Source: Duganella sp. BJB476 (GTDB lineage: Bacteria > Pseudomonadota > Gammaproteobacteria > Burkholderiales > Burkholderiaceae_D). Taken from it: DNA of 64,000 nt. The stretch's first letter is position 1. Each line of letters opens with the position of its first letter. The stretch is from contig NZ_QVIO01000002.1 of the NCBI RefSeq assembly GCF_003416895.1, forward strand, positions 372,001 to 436,000, in the 5' to 3' direction. The notes under the pieces were generated by a model that saw only the letters and a program-made list of their open reading frames with translations, did no database searches and was not told where the DNA came from. Positions 60,375 through 64,000 of the stretch are shown in pieces. The translations under genes and the position numbers were made by a program.

Positions 60375-62459
60375 ATGCACAACTCACGACACGCGCGCGC
60401 GACCTCGTTGGCCGTCGCGCTGGCCGCCGCTTTCGCCGCCACCTTGACCATCCCGCAGGCGGCAAGCGCGGCACCAGCAGCCAGTTCGGCGCAGGCGGCG
60501 CCACCAACCTTCACGCCGCACTGGCAGATCGACGGTAACGCGATCCGCTGGCAAGTCGGCGACACCCATCGCGACCAACTGGAGATGAGCGGCCGCCAGG
60601 TATCGACGGTGATCGACTACGGCAGCCAGGCCGACGGCACGCTGCTGCTGACACGCACCGTGGTATGGCCGATGCTGCGCACCATCCCGGACGACACGCA
60701 CGCCAGCCTGATACGCAAATTCGGCCCCGAAGCCACGCCCGCCATCATGATCGACGGCGCTCCGGCCGCCGCCGAGCATCTGCAACAGGTGCGCTTCGAC
60801 GGCCGCCTTAGCCTGCAATCCCAACTGGCGCCTGGCCTGCTGCTGACCCGCACGCTGACGCCGTCGCCGGACGAGCCGGCGCTGGTGGAGCGGCTGGAGC
60901 TGGTCAACAACGGCAAGACCGCGCGGCGCTACAGCTTCGCCGCGCTGGACAACAGCGAGACCACGCCCGCCGATCGCGGCACGCATGGCGCCTACGTGAT
61001 CGCCGTGCAGTCGGCGGCGCGCGAAGGCACGCTGGCGCCGGGCGCGCGCGTGCACGTCGACGTGATCGTCAGCGGCCGCCTGCAAAACGAGATGGTGTAC
61101 GTGGACGGCGAAGAAGCCCTGCAGGCGCGCGCCCGCAAGGTGGCGCAATGGCGCGCAGACCTGGTACTGGAAACGCCGGACTCCGTGCTCGACGCCATGT
61201 TCGCCTTCTCCAAAGTGCGCGCCGCAGAAAGCGTGTTCGCCACGCGCGGCGGCCTGCTGCACGGACCAGGCGGCACCCGCTACTACGCCGCCGTCTGGGC
61301 CAACGACCAGGCGGAATACGTCAACCCATTCTTCCCCTACCTGGGCGATCGCGCCGCCGTGCAGAGCGCGATCACCAGCTTCGGCCTGTTCGCGCGCTAC
61401 ATGAATCCTGAATACAAGCCGCTGCCCTCCTCCATCATCGCCGAGGGACGCGGCTACTGGAACGGCGCCGGCGACCGTGGCGACTGCGCCATGATTTCCT
61501 ACGGCGCCAGCCAGTTCGCGCTGGCGCAGGGCGACGCCGGCACCGCGCGCCAGCTGCTGCCGTTGATCGACTGGTGCCTGGAATTCACGCGCCGCCAGCG
61601 CGACGCCGAAGGCATCGTCCATTCCGACAGCGATGAACTGGAAGGCCGCTTCCCGGCCGGCAAAGCCAACCTGTCGACCAACGTGCTGGCCTACGGCGGC
61701 CTGACCGGCGCCGCGCGCCTGAACGCGGCGCTGGGCGACCAGCCCCGCGCCGCAGCGCTCCAGCAGGAAGCACAGAAACAGCGTGCGGCCATCGAGCGCT
61801 ACTTCGGCGCCAGCATGGGTGGCTACGACACCTACCGCTACTACGCCGGCAACGACAAGCTGCGCGCGTGGATCGCACTGCCGCTGGCGTTCGGCATCAC
61901 GGAACGCCAGCGCGGCACCATCGACGCGCTGCTGTCACCGCAGCTGTGGTCTGAAAACGGCGTGCTGACCGAAGCCGGCGACAAGACCTTCTGGGACCGC
62001 GCGACGCTATACACGCTGCGCGGCCTGCTGAAGGCGGGTGAACTGGAACGCAGCATGCCCTACCTGCGCTACTACTCCGGCCGCCGCTTGCTGGGCGAGC
62101 ACGTACCGTACGCGGTGGAGGCGTGGCCGGAAGGCCAGCAACGCCACCTGTCGGCGGAAAGCGGCCTGTATGCGCGCGTGATGACGGAAGGCCTGTTCGG
62201 CATCGAGCCGACCGGTTTGCGCAGCTTCAGTTTCGCGCCGCGCCTGCCCAAGGGCTGGCCGCGCATGGCCTTGCGGCGCATACGCGCGTTCGGCGCTGGC
62301 GACCAGGGCGAAGGCCTCGACCTGGTCACGACACGCCTGCGGCCAGGCCAGCCGGCGCAGCGCGTGCAGGTGCGCCTGAACGGCAAGGCCGTGCTGGATC
62401 AGGCGTGGGACGGCAAGGCGCCGTTGCAGGTCACGCTGCCCGACTCACTGTCCAATTGA
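60375..62459 (+). CDS. Exported six-hairpin glycosidase-like protein
   Basis: 694 residues, signal peptide to about residue 32 (PQAASAAPAAS). A N-terminal beta-sandwich (about 45-250) is followed by an alpha/alpha six-hairpin barrel: SPDSVLDAMF-like start VLETPDSVLDAMFAFSKVRA, GPGGTRYYAAVWANDQAEYVNPFFP, EGRGYWNGAGDRGDCAMISYGASQFAL, LSTNVLAYGGLTGAARL, and a C-terminal RSFSFAPRLPKGWPRMALRRI. Asp and Glu in WANDQAEY and GDRGDC are candidate catalytic acids. I cannot name the CAZy family. AGGAG lies 10 bases before ATG; gap to GH97 is 13 bases. Confidence 0.8.
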   Translation: MHNSRHARATSLAVALAAAFAATLTIPQAASAAPAASSAQAAPPTFTPHWQIDGNAIRWQVGDTHRDQLEMSGRQVSTVIDYGSQADGTLLLTRTVVWPMLRTIPDDTHASLIRKFGPEATPAIMIDGAPAAAEHLQQVRFDGRLSLQSQLAPGLLLTRTLTPSPDEPALVERLELVNNGKTARRYSFAALDNSETTPADRGTHGAYVIAVQSAAREGTLAPGARVHVDVIVSGRLQNEMVYVDGEEALQARARKVAQWRADLVLETPDSVLDAMFAFSKVRAAESVFATRGGLLHGPGGTRYYAAVWANDQAEYVNPFFPYLGDRAAVQSAITSFGLFARYMNPEYKPLPSSIIAEGRGYWNGAGDRGDCAMISYGASQFALAQGDAGTARQLLPLIDWCLEFTRRQRDAEGIVHSDSDELEGRFPAGKANLSTNVLAYGGLTGAARLNAALGDQPRAAALQQEAQKQRAAIERYFGASMGGYDTYRYYAGNDKLRAWIALPLAFGITERQRGTIDALLSPQLWSENGVLTEAGDKTFWDRATLYTLRGLLKAGELERSMPYLRYYSGRRLLGEHVPYAVEAWPEGQQRHLSAESGLYARVMTEGLFGIEPTGLRSFSFAPRLPKGWPRMALRRIRAFGAGDQGEGLDLVTTRLRPGQPAQRVQVRLNGKAVLDQAWDGKAPLQVTLPDSLSN

Positions 62460-62534
62460 TGCATATCGTTTTCAGCAATGGTGGTGGCTAAACATTCATT
62501 AGATTGCCATCCCCGCCTTGCCTAGTATGTCTCC

Positions 62535-62557
62535 ATCGGCTGCCTGCGGCAGCCGAT
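62535..62557 (+). other. Stem-loop in the leader of the TonB receptor gene
   Basis: Perfect 10-base inverted repeat ATCGGCTGCC / GGCAGCCGAT with a 3-base loop, followed by an A7 run and the ribosome-binding site AAGGAG. A T-run is lacking, so it is not a normal terminator on the plus strand; a leader hairpin or processing site after the glycosidase gene is possible. Confidence 0.5.
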
Positions 62558-62583
62558 CATCAAAAAAACGATAAGGAGACATC

Positions 62584-64000
62584 ATGAAGAACCCCACTCA
62601 CCGCGCCCGGATGACGCTCGTCGCCCACGCACTCGCGCTGGCATTCGGCGGCGCCCTTTTGTCAGGCGGATTGGTCGCACCAGCCTACGCACAATCGAAC
62701 GCCACCGGCACCATCTTCGGCCAGGTTGCCAATCCAAACGGCGCCAGCATTGTGCTGGAGAACACGGCCACCGGCGCGCGCCGTGTTGTCCATCCCGACG
62801 CCAGCGGACGCTATCAGGCCACCTCCATGCAGCCCGGCACCTACAAGGTCATGCTGATGCGCGGCGACGACGTCGAACGCACGCTGGAAGTGGAGGCCTT
62901 GATCGGCCAGGGTGTCGAAGCCTCGTTCGAGGCCGTGCAGGCGGTCACCGTCAGCAGCCGTCGCCGCAACATTGACGTCAGCAACACCAACAACGGCGCC
63001 GTGTTCACCGCGCGCGAACTGGACGCGCTGCCGGTGGCGCAAAGCCTGTCGGGCATCATCCAGCTGGCGCCCGGTACCTCGCGCGGCAATCCGCGCATCG
63101 GCGGCGACAGCTTCGGCGGCGCCGGCGTGTCGGAGAACTCGTACTACATCAACGGCTTCCCGGTCACCAATGTGTACAAGCAGATCGGCTCGACCACGCT
63201 GCCCTTCTTCGCCATCGCGCAGGCGCAGATCCTGCAAGGCGGCTACAGCGCCGAATTCGGCCGTTCCACCGGCGGCGTGGTCAACATCACCACCAAGAGC
63301 GGCACCAACCACTGGGATGCCGGCGCGGTATTGCAGTACACGCCCAACTGGCTGCGCGCCAAGCCGGAGGACACCTACTATCCGCAAACCGGCGCCAACC
63401 CGGACACCGACGGCAAGCTGCTGACCTACCGCGGCGCCAACAACGCCACCGACGTCTTCGGCAGCGCCTATGTGGGCGGACCGCTGATCAAGGACAAGCT
63501 GTTCGTGTTCGCCAACCTGGAACAGGACCGCTTCACCACCGGCTACATCAGCAAGGACTCCGATTCGACCATCAAGAGCAATGGCTGGACCGAACGCGAG
63601 ACCCTCACGCCGCGCTACCTGCTCAAGCTCGATTACAACATCAGCGACGACCACCGCCTCGAATTCACCCAGATCCACGACGAGTACAAGAAGACCCAGC
63701 AGAACTACGGCTTCAGCTACGCCACGCTACAGCGCAACAACGTGCGCGCCGACGGCGTCACGGGCGACGGCGCCATCACCAACGACTCGATCCTGAAATA
63801 CACCGGCTACCTGACCGACCGCCTGACCGTGACGGCGCTGGCCGGCCGCTTCAAATCGACCTATCCACAAAGCACGGAAGGCTATGTGCCGGGTGTGTAC
63901 CAGATCAGCGCTCCGCTGCACGCCCAGGTGCCGGGACTGACCTACAACAACCCGCAGCCCATAGGCGGCACCATGCAGGTGGCCAACGCGGAGGACAAGC
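62584..64000 (+). CDS. TonB-dependent receptor with carboxypeptidase-like N-terminal domain, partial
   Basis: Outer-membrane importer; the window ends after about 472 residues. Start ATG 62584 with AAGGAG upstream. Signal peptide (to about residue 37, VAPAYAQS), then a carboxypeptidase regulatory-like domain (GTIFGQVANPNGASIVLENTATGARR), a plug domain (ARELDALPVAQSLSGIIQLAPGTS, then YINGFPVTNV, AQILQGGYSAEFGRSTGGVVNITTKSGTN) and the first barrel strands. The layout is Oar-like. Its position after two exported glycosidases suggests import of the oligosaccharides they process. Confidence 0.93.
   Translation, partial: MKNPTHRARMTLVAHALALAFGGALLSGGLVAPAYAQSNATGTIFGQVANPNGASIVLENTATGARRVVHPDASGRYQATSMQPGTYKVMLMRGDDVERTLEVEALIGQGVEASFEAVQAVTVSSRRRNIDVSNTNNGAVFTARELDALPVAQSLSGIIQLAPGTSRGNPRIGGDSFGGAGVSENSYYINGFPVTNVYKQIGSTTLPFFAIAQAQILQGGYSAEFGRSTGGVVNITTKSGTNHWDAGAVLQYTPNWLRAKPEDTYYPQTGANPDTDGKLLTYRGANNATDVFGSAYVGGPLIKDKLFVFANLEQDRFTTGYISKDSDSTIKSNGWTERETLTPRYLLKLDYNISDDHRLEFTQIHDEYKKTQQNYGFSYATLQRNNVRADGVTGDGAITNDSILKYTGYLTDRLTVTALAGRFKSTYPQSTEGYVPGVYQISAPLHAQVPGLTYNNPQPIGGTMQVANAEDK

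Noticed and set aside
1..64000. tRNA, rRNA or CRISPR arrays
   Set aside because: I looked through the gaps and saw no cloverleaf-like or regularly spaced repeats; a dedicated search was not possible.

Overview
This 64 kb window is GC-rich chromosomal DNA from a betaproteobacterium, most likely Oxalobacteraceae (Massilia/Duganella/Janthinobacterium-like). The assignment is inferred from gene families seen together: a phasin, a pstSCAB-phoU-phoBR operon facing ppk1, a tsaB-rimI-udg operon, DUF1415/DUF1289 and DUF1853 proteins, a PEP-CTERM protein and a GH97/TonB-receptor locus. I see no rRNA, tRNA, CRISPR array, prophage or complete insertion sequence. Coding density is high, and neighbouring genes often overlap by 1 to 8 bases.

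Layout. 0-5.6 kb holds a partial Tat-exported FAD oxidase, a phasin, a glutathione S-transferase, a MipA/OmpV porin-like protein, a CPBP protease, an exported chorismate mutase and a RAMA-like protein. 5.6-15.4 kb is the phosphate block. pstS, pstC, pstA, pstB, phoU, phoB and phoR run leftward and ppk1, sixA and a 38-residue membrane peptide run rightward, from a shared control region with two Pho boxes of identical geometry. 15.4-21.1 kb holds a polyamine-binding protein, an isolated FliD-like protein, an 84-base palindromic element, and a divergent CoA-transferase / HTH-citrate synthase pair. 20.8-30.2 kb is housekeeping: pilZ, radA, alr, lplT, then tsaB-rimI-udg-DUF1853, a thioredoxin-like protein, an ETHE1-rhodanese fusion and an LprI-like protein. 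30.4-33.8 kb is an accessory stretch (SDR, YdeI-like, LD-carboxypeptidase, orphan secreted protein) whose second half is visibly less GC-rich. 33.8-45.6 kb holds an orphan molybdopterin oxidase subunit, a large GGDEF/EAL protein, DUF1993, DUF1289 and DUF1415 proteins, mltD, fabI, a PEP-CTERM protein bracketed by two identical terminators, and an NHL lipoprotein. 45.6-57.2 kb holds rhlE with a long leader, three regulator/target pairs (LysR/NmrA, MerR/methyltransferase, AraC/SDR-YciI), a double-retropepsin protein, an ECF sigma factor with a small membrane protein, and an MFS transporter. 57.3-64 kb is a carbohydrate utilisation locus: LysR, GH97, a six-hairpin glycosidase and a TonB-dependent receptor cut by the window end.

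The genes form clear units. Pst imports phosphate, PhoU and PhoR sense it, PhoB activates through Pho boxes, and Ppk1 stores it as polyphosphate. At the right end, the receptor probably imports oligosaccharides that the two exported glycosidases process, with the LysR protein as candidate regulator.

The observations I rate highest are the paired Pho-box promoters and tandem hairpins in the pst/ppk block, a uracil-DNA glycosylase homologue that has lost its first active-site motif, the citrate synthase with a fused DNA-binding domain and an adjacent palindrome, the SoxR-box-like operator of the MerR/methyltransferase pair, the tandem retropepsin protein, and the GH97/six-hairpin/TonB locus. 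I found no complete system that I can claim is new.
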